A stretch of 64,000 nucleotides of DNA, from contig CAWIXS010000018.1 in assembly GCA_963840075.1 (NCBI GenBank), positions 124,001 to 188,000 on the forward strand, read 5' to 3'. This DNA comes from AWTP1-13 sp963840075 (GTDB lineage Bacteria > Pseudomonadota > Alphaproteobacteria > Rhizobiales > Hyphomicrobiaceae). Each line of letters begins with the position of its first letter. The first letter of the stretch is position 1. Position numbers and translations under genes: made by a program. The notes under the pieces were generated by a model that was not told the DNA's origin, ran no database searches, and saw only the letters and a program-made list of their open reading frames with translations. This document shows positions 1 through 8,042 of the stretch, piece by piece.

Positions 1-1
1 C

Positions 2-130
2 TGGTTCAAGCGCTACGAGGAGCGCCTGCTCGAGACCTACAAGGACAATGTCTGGCCGCTGGGTGCCGACTTCGAGCCGCACTGGTGCCTGGTGCTGTCC
101 CTCGACACGCGGCTCGCCGAGATCGTCTGA
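2..130 (+). CDS. 3' end of an unidentified gene
   Basis: An open frame enters from the left edge and ends at TGA 128-130, giving 42 residues that finish in LSLDTRLAEIV. The segment is rich in aromatic and charged residues (WFKRYEERLL at its start) and looks like a real C-terminus. No motif identifies the family. The start and most of the gene lie outside the window. Confidence 0.5.
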   Translation, partial: WFKRYEERLLETYKDNVWPLGADFEPHWCLVLSLDTRLAEIV

Positions 131-145
131 CCCGACACCTTGCGC

Positions 146-260
146 CGACCGGATTCCCCTCCCCGTCGCGCCGGAGGCGCGCCACTGGAAAGCAGGCAGG
201 GGTTAGGGTGGTGGGAACCCCGACATCGGAGGTTCTGGAATCCCCCCTCCCCGCAAAAAG
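146..260. repeat. intergenic repeat, CCCCTCCCC / GGGGTTAGGGTG family
   Basis: The segment has a pyrimidine-rich arm (GGATTCCCCTCCCC) followed about 50 bases later by a purine-rich arm (GGGGTTAGGGTGGTGGGAAC). The same pattern recurs at 2900-3045, 12655-12835 and, more diverged, 39806-39940. It is a dispersed intergenic element that can pair with itself. I see no coding potential I trust between 131 and 655; the overlapping open frames lie on both strands and share no family features. Confidence 0.5.
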
Positions 261-655
261 GGCAAGGGACGCTGCGGTCGGCGCCTCGCTCAATCTTGAC
301 CGCTCGTCTCCTTGCAGGCTCGCCAGCACCTCGGATTGCGGGGATGACGGTCGTCGGGGGGCTGCGGCTCGGCAGCCGGGCGCCGAGCTTCCGACTTTCG
401 TCTATGTCTCGGTGCTGATCGCATTCGCCTGGGGTCACGCTGGCTCATAGCTGGCTGGCATTGGCCCACTCGGGCGATGCCGCCCGCCCTTGCGCTCGCC
501 GTGGCGATCGCGCAGGGAATCGTCCGCTTTGGGTTGCCCCATCATTGTCCGCCTGGTCTCGGTCGCCTGTTCTAGACCCCAGCGGGAAAGGCGCATGATT
601 TTCTATCCGCGCCGGTCGAGACAGCGACAGGCTCCCGGCCCGGGTCTGGCTGCAG

Positions 656-973
656 GTGCTGCTCGTTCCAGTGGCGCTGGCGCTTGCTGCCGCCTTGATG
701 GCCCCCTGCGTCCTGGGCGCCGATGCGGCACATCCGGCCGGGACGCGGCCGCCCGCAATGCGCCCCGCCGCCTCGACGGCAGCGGCTGAATCCGGCCAAG
801 CCGCAGCTTGCAACAGGCAGAAGGGCCCCGGCGCACGGCGCTCGCAAACCGGTCGGAAACACCTCTCGCAAAGACTTGATGCTCGTGCTCCTATTGTAGT
901 GGAAGCCACCGCGTCGGCCGTGCTAGGGGATCGACGAATCATCGAACTCTTGGGTGAGGAAGAGCGCCGATGA
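656..973 (+). CDS. possible small secreted protein (doubtful)
   Basis: A 105-residue frame opens with GTG and a hydrophobic stretch (VPVALALAAALMAPCVLGA) resembling a signal peptide with a possible cleavage site near residue 22. The remainder is low-complexity and Ala/Arg-rich, as expected from a random frame in high-GC DNA. Its stop overlaps the fumC start by four bases (ATGA), which would fit translational coupling but could be chance. No family is recognised, so this is a weak call. Confidence 0.25.
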   Translation: MLLVPVALALAAALMAPCVLGADAAHPAGTRPPAMRPAASTAAAESGQAAACNRQKGPGARRSQTGRKHLSQRLDARAPIVVEATASAVLGDRRIIELLGEEERR

Positions 974-2388
974 CCGCGCAACCATCTGCCTCCGTCAGCA
1001 AAGTCCGTTCCGAGACGGATACCTTCGGCGCCATCGAGGTGCCGGCGGACCGGTATTGGGGCGCACAGGCCCAGCGCTCGCTCGGCAACTTCAAGATCGG
1101 CTGGGAGCGGCAGCCGAAGTCGATCGTGCGCGCGCTCGGCATCATCAAGCGCGCGGCAGCCGAGACCAACATGGAGCTTCAGCGGCTCGACGCCGCGGTC
1201 GGCAAGACCGTCGTCGCCGCCGCGCAGGAGGTGATCGACGGCAAGCTCGACGACCACTTCCCGCTGGTCGTGTGGCAGACGGGCTCCGGCACCCAGTCCA
1301 ACATGAACGCCAACGAGGTGATCTCGAACCGCGCCATCGAGATGCTGGGCGGGGTGATGGGCTCCAAGAAGCCGGTGCACCCCAACGACCACGTCAACAT
1401 GAGCCAGTCGTCGAACGATACCTACCCGACCGCCATGTACATCGCCGCGGCGGAGGAGATCCACCACCGCCTGCTCCCCGCGCTGCGCCATCTGCACCAG
1501 GCGCTGGACGCCAAGGCCAAGGCGTGGGCGCACATCATCAAGATCGGCCGCACCCACACGCAGGACGCCACGCCGCTCACGCTGGGCCAGGAGTTCTCCG
1601 GCTACGCGGCGCAGGTGGAGAGCGGCATCCGGCGCATCCAATCCACGCTGCCCGACCTCATGCAGCTCGCCCAGGGCGGCACCGCCGTCGGCACCGGCCT
1701 CAACGCGCCCAAGGGCTTCGCCGAGAAGGTGGCGGCGCGCATCGCCGCCATCACCGGCCTTTCCTTCACCAGCGCCCCCAACAAGTTCGAGGCGCTCGCC
1801 GCGCACGATGCCATGGTGATGAGCCACGGCGCCATCAACACGGTGGCGGCCTCGCTGTTCAAGGTCGCCAACGACATCCGCTTCCTGGGCTCCGGCCCGC
1901 GCTCGGGGCTCGGCGAGCTCGCGCTGCCGGAGAACGAGCCGGGCTCCTCCATCATGCCCGGAAAGGTGAACCCGACGCAGAACGAGGCGCTCACGCAGGT
2001 GTGCGTGCAAGTCTTCGGCAACCATGCCGCGATTACCTTTGCCGGCAGCCAGGGCCACTTCGAGCTCAACGTGTACAACCCGGTGATGGCCTACAATTTC
2101 CTGCAGTCGGTGCAGCTGATTGCCGACGCCAGCGTGAGCTTCGCGGACCACTGCATCGTCGGCATCGCCCCGCGCGAGGACAACATCAAGGCCGCGCTGG
2201 AGCGCTCGCTGATGCTGGTCACCGCGCTGGCTCCGAAAATCGGCTATGACAACGCCGCCAAGATCGCTAAGACCGCGCACAAGAACGGCACCACGCTGAG
2301 GCAAGAGGCCGTGGGCGGCGGCTACGTTTCGGCGGAGGAGTTCGACAGGCTCGTTGATCCCAGGAAGATGATCGGACCGGAGGCGTGA
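970..2388 (+). CDS. fumC: class II fumarate hydratase
   Basis: This enzyme interconverts fumarate and L-malate in the TCA cycle in the cytoplasm; it is the iron-independent homotetrameric class. The 472-residue product has the usual length. Visible signatures are GSGTQSNMNANEV at 105-117, GRTHTQDATP at 193-202 with the expected active-site His, and the superfamily signature GSSIMPGKVNPTQ at 325-337 carrying the catalytic Ser loop. A purine-rich ribosome site (GAGGAAGAG) precedes ATG 970. Its stop overlaps the next gene's start (TGATG), so fumC and the two following small genes look like one transcription unit. Confidence 0.97.
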   Translation: MTAQPSASVSKVRSETDTFGAIEVPADRYWGAQAQRSLGNFKIGWERQPKSIVRALGIIKRAAAETNMELQRLDAAVGKTVVAAAQEVIDGKLDDHFPLVVWQTGSGTQSNMNANEVISNRAIEMLGGVMGSKKPVHPNDHVNMSQSSNDTYPTAMYIAAAEEIHHRLLPALRHLHQALDAKAKAWAHIIKIGRTHTQDATPLTLGQEFSGYAAQVESGIRRIQSTLPDLMQLAQGGTAVGTGLNAPKGFAEKVAARIAAITGLSFTSAPNKFEALAAHDAMVMSHGAINTVAASLFKVANDIRFLGSGPRSGLGELALPENEPGSSIMPGKVNPTQNEALTQVCVQVFGNHAAITFAGSQGHFELNVYNPVMAYNFLQSVQLIADASVSFADHCIVGIAPREDNIKAALERSLMLVTALAPKIGYDNAAKIAKTAHKNGTTLRQEAVGGGYVSAEEFDRLVDPRKMIGPEA

Positions 2389-2585
2389 TGGGAGAAGTCA
2401 TCAACCTCAACCGCTACCGCAAGCAGAGGCAGCAGGCCGAGCGCGAGCGCCGGGCGAACGAGAAACGCGCGCGTTTCGGCATCCCCAAGAGCGAGCGGGC
2501 CAAGACCAGCGCCGAGCGCACGCTGGAAGCCCGCCGCCTCGACGCGGCGCGCCGCGACGACTGCGGGCCTGACGGGCGCGATTGA
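2388..2585 (+). CDS. DUF4169 family small protein
   Basis: This is a 65-residue, very basic, helix-forming protein (MGEVINLNRYRKQRQQAERE at the start; later RFGIPKSERAKT). It matches the alphaproteobacterial DUF4169 family as I recall it, which sits directly after fumC. ATG 2388 overlaps the fumC stop, which supports this start over the in-frame GTG three bases earlier. Function is unknown. Composition suggests nucleic-acid or ribosome contact, but that is inference. Confidence 0.8.
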   Translation: MGEVINLNRYRKQRQQAERERRANEKRARFGIPKSERAKTSAERTLEARRLDAARRDDCGPDGRD

Positions 2586-2616
2586 GGGCAGGATCGACAA
2601 CCGAAGGCCTTGCGTC

Positions 2617-2886
2617 GTGCGTCGACCCGAAGGCAGCTCCGATAGCGCGCGCCGCGCGCGCAGCCCGACCGGACGCCCCGTCAAGCGCTCGTTCACCATC
2701 GGCGGCCACCGCACCTCCATCTCGCTGGAAGCGCCGTTCTGGGAAGCGCTGAAGGCCGCGGCCTCGCACGAGGGCGTGCCGGTCTCCAGGTTGGTCGCCA
2801 GGATCGACAAGGACCGCGGCGGCTGCGGCCTGTCGAGCGCGGTGCGCATGTGGCTCTTCGCCCGCCGCCGCGACGGCGCCGCCTAG
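2617..2886 (+). CDS. ribbon-helix-helix domain protein
   Basis: An 89-residue product starting at GTG 2617. Residues about 22-86 (KRSFTIGGHRTSISLEAPFW then WEALKAAASHEGVPVSRLVA) form a ribbon-helix-helix fold of the type annotated as RHH_4: a beta strand with alternating polar residues followed by two helices. Such proteins usually bind DNA as dimers. It lies 31 bases after the DUF4169 gene and probably belongs to the fumC unit. The first 20 residues are Arg/Ser-rich and the start is uncertain; no ATG lies between. Confidence 0.75.
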   Translation: MRRPEGSSDSARRARSPTGRPVKRSFTIGGHRTSISLEAPFWEALKAAASHEGVPVSRLVARIDKDRGGCGLSSAVRMWLFARRRDGAA

Positions 2887-2899
2887 CAGGGCCCCTCCC

Positions 2900-3045
2900 C
2901 GCTCGCGCCGACCGGATCCCTCCCCGCTTGCGCTAACCGGATTCCCCTCCCCCTTGCGCCAACGGGTTCCCCTACCCCCTTGCGGCGAGGGGTTAGGGTG
3001 GGGGGAGCCCCAACGTCGGATGGAGATGCCCCCACCCGATCCCAC
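2900..3045. repeat. intergenic repeat, CCCCTCCCC / GGGGTTAGGGTG family
   Basis: Three imperfect tandem copies of a GCGCCGACCGGATTCCCCTC-like unit (about 30 bases) are followed by the complementary arm GGGGTTAGGGTGGGGG. It separates the convergent fumC unit and the 3054-4313 gene, so it may also act as a bidirectional terminator. It is the clearest copy of the family also seen at 146-260 and 12655-12835. Confidence 0.6.
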
Positions 3046-3053
3046 GAGCTTGC

Positions 3054-4313
3054 TCAGTGCGGCACCTCGATCACGTCGCGCGACGTGATGTGAATGAAGT
3101 CGAGCAGGTCGTTCAGCAAGATCTCCTCGAATGCGAGCAGGGCGCCGGGCGCGTAGCGCCCGCCGCCGGTGCCCGCCGCGGCGGCAAAATCCTCGAACCA
3201 CTTCTTAATGCGGCGCTCCTGGGCATGATACGAGTGCAGCAGGCTGCGCTCGTTGCGGCTGACGTACGCACTGGTCGCCGCCGCCGACAGCACCATGACG
3301 ACCAGCAGCGCGGTCGAGATCCAGTCGACCGGTGCCACGGTTGCAAACTCGATGTGCGCCATGACCGCCGTCGGCAGCTCCGCCTTGAACACGCTCAGGG
3401 CCTTGAGGACCGCGAGGAGGACCGAGGCAACGTAGAGCACGGTCATCAGCCGTTCGCGGCTGCGTTGCCCGGCGTGGATGCGCCCCTGCGCCGTGATGAA
3501 GAACTCGAGCTGCCCCAGCGGCCGCTTCTTCAAGTAGAAACCGAGCTCCGCGGAGCTCGCCGGACTGCGCAAGCCCACGGCCCGGCACTCGTCGTGCAGC
3601 TCGGTCCAGCACGCCTCTACCCGCCTGTAGATCGGGGCCTCGCGCTTGTCGGGGCGATGGCCCGCGTCGCTGCCCGCATCCTTGGGCGGCGCCGCACCCG
3701 TCCTGTCCCGGTACCGCGCGGCTATCTCCTTCTTCCTCGCCTGGTATGCGGCAATTGCGTCGCCCGCTCTCTCCAGCGGAAAGACGATCGCAAGGTGGGT
3801 CCATGCGCGCAGGGTCTCGACGAACGAGCGCGTGATCACGAACTTGTCGTTGACGAAGCGGGCGCGAAAGAAGAACACCAGCGCATACACGGTCGCCAGC
3901 AGATCGAAATCGGTGGCGAATTTCTTCAGCCAGCCGATATCGCGATAGACGATGATGCTGAGGCATATGATGACGACGCCGACGCTCAGCACGCCGATGC
4001 AGCGTGCCACGCAGCTGTGGTAGAGGCTCTGCAGACGCACCGCCTCGTCGTCCTCCCTCCTCCGGTCGTCCTCGCAGGCCTGGAACCACGGCGGCTCGAG
4101 CGCCAGACCCACCATGTCGGTCAATGCGGGTGTCGCGCGGATCTCGGCCATCGGATCGAGCTCGGCCTGGTGTTGTCTCGCTCGCCGGCGTCTGCGCTCG
4201 CGCCAATGCCGGTCGAGCCGCGCAGCGACAGCGCCGACGACCAGCACTCCGATCGCAGCCAGGATGAAGAGGCCGAGCGAGGAGACGGCCCACGCCCCGA
4301 GACTTGCAATCAT
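3054..4313 (-). CDS. membrane protein with SLATT/DUF4231-like C-terminus
   Basis: The 419-residue product has a hydrophobic segment at about 5-30, two in the middle (around GVLSVGVVIICLSIIVYRD and the following ATVYALVFFF) and two near the C-terminus (LMTVLYVASVLLAVLKAL; WISTALLVVMVLSAAATSA). The last about 130 residues have the layout of SLATT-like modules: two TM helices, a cytosolic helix (SLLHSYHAQERRIKKWF), a segment with a conserved acidic run (AFEEILLNDLLDFIH) and a closing VIEVPH. SLATT proteins are pore-type effectors when paired with nucleotide-sensing partners; none is present here. The start at 4313 is chosen because the upstream extension is not membrane-like. Family assignment is tentative. 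Confidence 0.7.
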   Translation of the reverse strand: MIASLGAWAVSSLGLFILAAIGVLVVGAVAARLDRHWRERRRRRARQHQAELDPMAEIRATPALTDMVGLALEPPWFQACEDDRRREDDEAVRLQSLYHSCVARCIGVLSVGVVIICLSIIVYRDIGWLKKFATDFDLLATVYALVFFFRARFVNDKFVITRSFVETLRAWTHLAIVFPLERAGDAIAAYQARKKEIAARYRDRTGAAPPKDAGSDAGHRPDKREAPIYRRVEACWTELHDECRAVGLRSPASSAELGFYLKKRPLGQLEFFITAQGRIHAGQRSRERLMTVLYVASVLLAVLKALSVFKAELPTAVMAHIEFATVAPVDWISTALLVVMVLSAAATSAYVSRNERSLLHSYHAQERRIKKWFEDFAAAAGTGGGRYAPGALLAFEEILLNDLLDFIHITSRDVIEVPH

Positions 4314-4455
4314 GTCGGGCAATGCACCCTCCCCCGAGCAAAAAATCCGCAAACGACCGGGCCCGATGAGCCGAGCCGAAAAAACCGGATATGCTCCTCT
4401 AGCGCGCGCCCACTAGGCTTCACGACCGGGGGTGCCGTCAAGGCACCGCGCGAAT

Positions 4456-4520
4456 AGTGAGTGGCGAATGGCGAATGGATGCCGGGCGTTCGCGATTGGC
4501 CATTCGCCATTCGCGCTTTG
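4456..4520. repeat. GCGAATGG inverted repeat element
   Basis: The element contains GAGTGGCGAATGGCGAATGG followed 25 bases on by its complement GGCCATTCGCCATTCGC, so it can fold into a long hairpin. A related copy lies at 43675-43766 before the NlpC/P60 gene. Here it separates the SLATT-like gene from the dioxygenase gene. The rest of 4314-4549 shows nothing further. Confidence 0.65.
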
Positions 4521-4549
4521 GTTCATGGGACTTTCCAGGGTGAAACAAG

Positions 4550-5533
4550 ATGCCGCTGCCGAAACATACCTTCGACCCGCCGTTCAACATCGTCCGCTGC
4601 AGCCATGCCGTGCTGCGCGTGCGCGATCTGGAGGCGAGCCGCCGCTTCTATGAGGGGGCCATCGGTCTCCAGGTGGAAGATGCAGGAGGCGATGCGCTCT
4701 ATCTGCGCGGAATGGAGGAGCGCAACCACCATTCTCTCGTGCTGAAGCAGGGCACGGAGCCCCTTGCCGAGCGGCTCGGCTACAAGGTGGCGAGCGAGGA
4801 GGACCTCGACCGCGCCTTCGCCTTCTTCAGGGAGCGCCAGCTGCCGGCCGAGTTCGTGGAGGTGCCCTGGCAGGGCCGCACGCTGCACGCCGCCGACACC
4901 GAGGGCAATCCGCTCGAGCTCTACGCCACCATGCACCAGGGCGAGCGCATCCTGCAGCACTACGGCCGCTATGCCGGCTGCCACCCCCAGCGCATCGACC
5001 ATTTCAACCTGTTCGCCCGCAACGTGCAGTCCTCCGTGGAGTTCTATGCCGCGCTCGGCTTCCGCATCACCGAGTACACCGAGAGCGAGGAGGCCGAGCC
5101 CAGGATCGCCGCCGCCTGGATGCACCGCAAGGGCACCGTGCACGACGTGGCCTTCACCAGCGGGCGCGGGCCCCGGCTGCACCACTTCGCCTATTGGGTG
5201 CCGGGCGTGCTCAACGTGGTGCACCTGTGCGACGTACTGGCCACCACCGGCTGGCTCGCCAACATGGAGCGCGGGCCGGGCCGGCACGGGCTCGCCAACG
5301 CCTTCTTCCTCTACGTGCGCGACCCCGACGGCCACCGCATCGAGCTCTACGCCTCGGACTACCTCACCGTCGATCCCGACCTCGCTCCGATCCGCTGGTC
5401 CCTGCGCGACCCGCGCCGCCAGACGCTCTGGGGCACGCCGGCGCCGAAGAGCTGGTTCGAGGAGGGCACCCCCTTCCCCGGCACGCCGGTGGAGCCGCCG
5501 GTGCATCAGTTCAATCCGGTGATGGCGGATTGA
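4550..5533 (+). CDS. homoprotocatechuate-type extradiol 2,3-dioxygenase
   Basis: This is a type I (VOC-fold) ring-cleaving dioxygenase that inserts O2 next to the diol of a catechol such as 3,4-dihydroxyphenylacetate. The 327 residues span two VOC modules. By comparison with the Brevibacterium enzyme, the metal ligands are H151, H212 and E265, and the second-sphere residues N153, W190, H198, R241, H246 and Y255 are all present (motifs RIDHFN, AAWMHRKGTVHD, ERGPGRHG, GHRIELY). It should therefore be active with Fe(II) or Mn(II). ATG 4550 follows a weak AGGG site. No other homoprotocatechuate-pathway gene is adjacent, so the exact substrate is open. Confidence 0.9.
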   Translation: MPLPKHTFDPPFNIVRCSHAVLRVRDLEASRRFYEGAIGLQVEDAGGDALYLRGMEERNHHSLVLKQGTEPLAERLGYKVASEEDLDRAFAFFRERQLPAEFVEVPWQGRTLHAADTEGNPLELYATMHQGERILQHYGRYAGCHPQRIDHFNLFARNVQSSVEFYAALGFRITEYTESEEAEPRIAAAWMHRKGTVHDVAFTSGRGPRLHHFAYWVPGVLNVVHLCDVLATTGWLANMERGPGRHGLANAFFLYVRDPDGHRIELYASDYLTVDPDLAPIRWSLRDPRRQTLWGTPAPKSWFEEGTPFPGTPVEPPVHQFNPVMAD

Positions 5534-5535
5534 AT

Positions 5536-5563
5536 GGTGTCAGACCCCTCCGGGTCTGACACC
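5536..5563. repeat. GTGTCAGACC palindrome, copy 1
   Basis: A 28-base near-perfect palindrome with arms GGTGTCAGACCC and GGGTCTGACACC starts two bases after the dioxygenase stop codon. It may act as a terminator hairpin or a REP-like element. Confidence 0.85.
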
Positions 5564-5652
5564 GTTGCACCCGTGCTCGCCATGTTGCCCCTTGATGCGA
5601 GGCGGCTCCCGATGCGACAATCCGCGCGCAAAATAGAGGGAGGACATCGCGC

Positions 5653-6642
5653 ATGCGTGTGGTGGCGCTGGAGGAGCATTTCACCGTCCCTGCCCTGGTG
5701 AAGCGCATCGACCGCGAGGCCGTCAGCCGGCGCGGCTTCCGCCCGCGCACGGCCCGGCCCGGCGGCCCGAGCCTCGCCGACCTGCTGCCCGACATCGGCG
5801 AGGCGCGCCTGGCTTCTATGGATGCGTCCGGCATCAGCGTGGAGGTGCTGTCCAACACGGGCCCGGGCCCCGATCTCGTCCCTGGCGCCGACGGCATCGC
5901 CATGGCGCGCGAGATGAACGACCACCTGGCGGCTGCGATCGCACGCCACCCCGACCGCTTCGCCGGCTTTGCCGTGCTGCCGATGCAGAGCCCCGAGGCC
6001 TGCCCGGCCGAGCTCGAGCGCGCGGTCAAGGACCTGCGCTTCGTCGGCGCGCTCATCAACGGCACCACCGAGGGCCGCTTCCTCGACCATCCGAGCTATG
6101 ACGGCCTCCTGGCTGCAGCCGAGAGCCTGGACGTGCCGATCTACATCCATCCGCATCTGGCGCCCGAGCCGGTGCGCCAAGCCTACTACTCGGACTTGCC
6201 GGCAGGGGCGGCGCGCGTGATCGAGCAGGCCGGCTGGGGCTGGCATTCAGAGACCGCGATCCACATCCTGCGCATGGTGGTGGCGGGCGTGCTCGAGCGC
6301 CATCCGCGCCTGAAGCTCATCATCGGCCACATGGGCGAGATGCTGCCGGTCATGCTCGACCGCATCGACAGCGTGTTCGCGCTCGACATCGCGCACCTGC
6401 AGCGGCCCATCAGCCGGGCCATCCTCGACCAGGTCTGGATCACGACCAGCGGCATCTTCTCGGAGCCGCCGCTGCTGGCCGCGCTCCTCACCTTCGGCAT
6501 CGACCGCATCATGTTCTCGGTCGACTACCCCTACGCCCCCCACGCCAAGGGCCGCGCCTTCCTCGACCGCATCGCGCTCTCCCCCGCCGACATGGCAAAG
6601 CTGACCCACGCCAACGCCGATGCGCTGCTGAAGCTGAGATAG
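5653..6642 (+). CDS. ACMSD-family amidohydrolase (probable nonoxidative decarboxylase)
   Basis: A 329-residue metal-dependent hydrolase of the amidohydrolase-2/ACMSD group, whose members decarboxylate hydroxybenzoates (gamma-resorcylate, 2,3-dihydroxybenzoate) or related acids. The metal-site pattern is visible: E7/H9 in LEEHF, H166/H168 in YIHPHL, H226 in GHMGEM and D290 in FSVDYPY. The LEEHF opening and SVDYPY signature are closer to gamma-resorcylate decarboxylases than to ACMSD itself. It is downstream of the extradiol dioxygenase on the same strand with a palindrome between them. The substrate cannot be read from sequence. Confidence 0.88.
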   Translation: MRVVALEEHFTVPALVKRIDREAVSRRGFRPRTARPGGPSLADLLPDIGEARLASMDASGISVEVLSNTGPGPDLVPGADGIAMAREMNDHLAAAIARHPDRFAGFAVLPMQSPEACPAELERAVKDLRFVGALINGTTEGRFLDHPSYDGLLAAAESLDVPIYIHPHLAPEPVRQAYYSDLPAGAARVIEQAGWGWHSETAIHILRMVVAGVLERHPRLKLIIGHMGEMLPVMLDRIDSVFALDIAHLQRPISRAILDQVWITTSGIFSEPPLLAALLTFGIDRIMFSVDYPYAPHAKGRAFLDRIALSPADMAKLTHANADALLKLR

Positions 6643-6653
6643 CGCCGGCACAA

Positions 6654-6704
6654 TGTCAGACCCGGAGGCGGAGGCCGGGTGTCAGACCCTCCGGGTCTGA
6701 CACC
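6654..6704. repeat. GTGTCAGACC palindrome, copy 2
   Basis: A half copy (TGTCAGACCCGG) is followed by a full palindrome at 6678-6704. The element lies between convergent genes, and its last base is the first base of the sirtuin stop codon on the minus strand (TAG followed by GTGTCAGACC). Confidence 0.85.
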
Positions 6705-7490
6705 TACACGTGGCTCATGACGGTGCCGATCTCGGCGTTGATCACGAGGTCGGCGAGCTCGTCCTGGTCGGTGGAATCGCGGTTGACGATGACGAGGCGC
6801 GCGCCGTTGCGCTTGGCCGTGATCGGGAAGCCCGCGGCCGGGTACACCACCAGCGAGCTGCCGAGCACGATGAAGAGGTCCGCGGCCAGCGTCGCCGCGT
6901 GCGCCCGCTCCATGGCGTCGGCCGGCATCGCCTGGCCGAACGAGATGGTGGCCGTCTTGATGTGGCCACTGCAAGCGGTGCAGACCGGCAGCCGCTCGCC
7001 GTCGGCGAAGATGGCGCGCACCCAGTCCAGCTCGTAGCGGCTGCCGCAGTCGAGGCACACCGCGTAGGTGGTGTTGCCGTGCAGCTCGATCAACTTCTCC
7101 TCGGGCACGCCGGAGACCTGGTGCAGGCCGTCGATGTTCTGGGTGATGATGGCGCTCATCCTGCCCTGCTCGACGAGCCGCGCGAGCGCATGGTGCCCGG
7201 CATTGGGCGTCGCGCTCTGGAGCGTCGGATGGGTTGCGAACTTGCGGCGCCAGGATTCGCGGCGCATCTCGGCGGAGGCGAGGAAGTCGCTGAAGTCTAT
7301 CGGCTTGTACCTGGTCCAGATGCCGCCCGGCGAGCGGAAGTCGGGAATGCCCGAACTCGGTGGAGATGCCGGCCCCGGTGAAGGCGACGATGTTGCCCGC
7401 CTCCGCGATCATGCGCTTCAGGGCGTCGGTTTCAGGCCCTCCGGGTCTGACACCGTCACGCCGTCCCCCGTCTTTCTCCGAGATCGCCAT
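6704..7490 (-). CDS. Sir2-type NAD-dependent deacylase (one frameshift)
   Basis: A sirtuin that removes acyl groups from lysines using NAD+. Signatures read in order: FTGAGISTE, then after a frame change SGIPDFRSPGGIW, TQNIDGLHQVSG with the catalytic His, a zinc ribbon (CLDCG and CTACSG), GSSLVVYPAAG and NRDSTDQDE. The frame breaks near 7353-7356, where one extra base lies between the STE and SGIPDFR motifs; otherwise the gene is full length at about 260 residues. The start is uncertain: 7490 reads through a GTGTCAGACC palindrome, while ATG 7412 would give a start just before the Rossmann strand. Sequencing error is the likeliest cause of the break. Confidence 0.85.
7428..7454. repeat. GTGTCAGACC palindrome, copy 3
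   Basis: A 27-base copy (GGTTTCAGGCCC arm against GGGTCTGACACC) with two substitutions in the left arm. It lies within or directly at the 5' end of the sirtuin gene, depending on which start is used. Confidence 0.75.
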
Positions 7491-7534
7491 CGACTTCGTC
7501 CTACGGATCGGACACCGCGATCCGCCCACAATTG

Positions 7535-7936
7535 TCACGAGGCTGCGGCCACGGGCCGGCGCTCGAGAAGCTCGATGGACACATTGTCAGGACCGGCGAT
7601 GAAGGCGATCCTGACACCTGGCCGAATGGTCGTGGGCTCGCGCGTGAATTTGGCGCCCTTGGCTTTCAGCTCGGCGCACACCGCATCGATGTTCTCGACC
7701 TCCAAGCCGAAATGGTCGAGCCCATGATGTCGGTGTGCGGGGGCAGCAGCCACTTTGGCATCCTGGCTGACATCGAGAATGAAGATGTTGGCGCCGCCGA
7801 GGCGAAGGTCGATGCGCGGCCGGCCTTGCTGGGTGGTCCGGATCACCTCGGCGCCGAACATCCGCTCGTACCAGGCGGCCGTCCCTTCCGGATCGCTGGT
7901 GAACACGTGGATGTGGTCAAACTGGAATTTGCTCAT
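7535..7936 (-). CDS. VOC-family (glyoxalase-fold) protein
   Basis: The 133-residue single-module vicinal oxygen chelate protein has putative metal ligands H8 or H10 (FDHIHVF), a central His (LDHFGLEV) and a C-terminal Glu (NVSIELLE). The overall pattern suits a lyase or isomerase acting on a small carbonyl compound, working as a dimer. ATG 7936 gives the normal length. It is on the opposite strand to the extradiol dioxygenase, and its role cannot be assigned from context. Confidence 0.82.
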   Translation of the reverse strand: MSKFQFDHIHVFTSDPEGTAAWYERMFGAEVIRTTQQGRPRIDLRLGGANIFILDVSQDAKVAAAPAHRHHGLDHFGLEVENIDAVCAELKAKGAKFTREPTTIRPGVRIAFIAGPDNVSIELLERRPVAAAS

Positions 7937-8042
7937 GTTGCTCCGTCCCCTTGTCTCCCAGTCAGCAGCTGAGTCTTTGCAGTGTACGCCAATAGGACGC
8001 AGTTGAGACGACCGCTCACGTCATAACCCTCGTTTGCACCCG

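Noticed and set aside
445..2304. 619-codon minus-strand open frame
   Set aside because: Antisense to fumC and its leader, no domain pattern.
3054..4313. CBASS or other complete nucleotide-signalling defence operon
   Set aside because: No cyclase, SLOG, TIR or ubiquitin-like partner lies beside the SLATT-like gene; neighbours are fumC-unit and catabolic genes.
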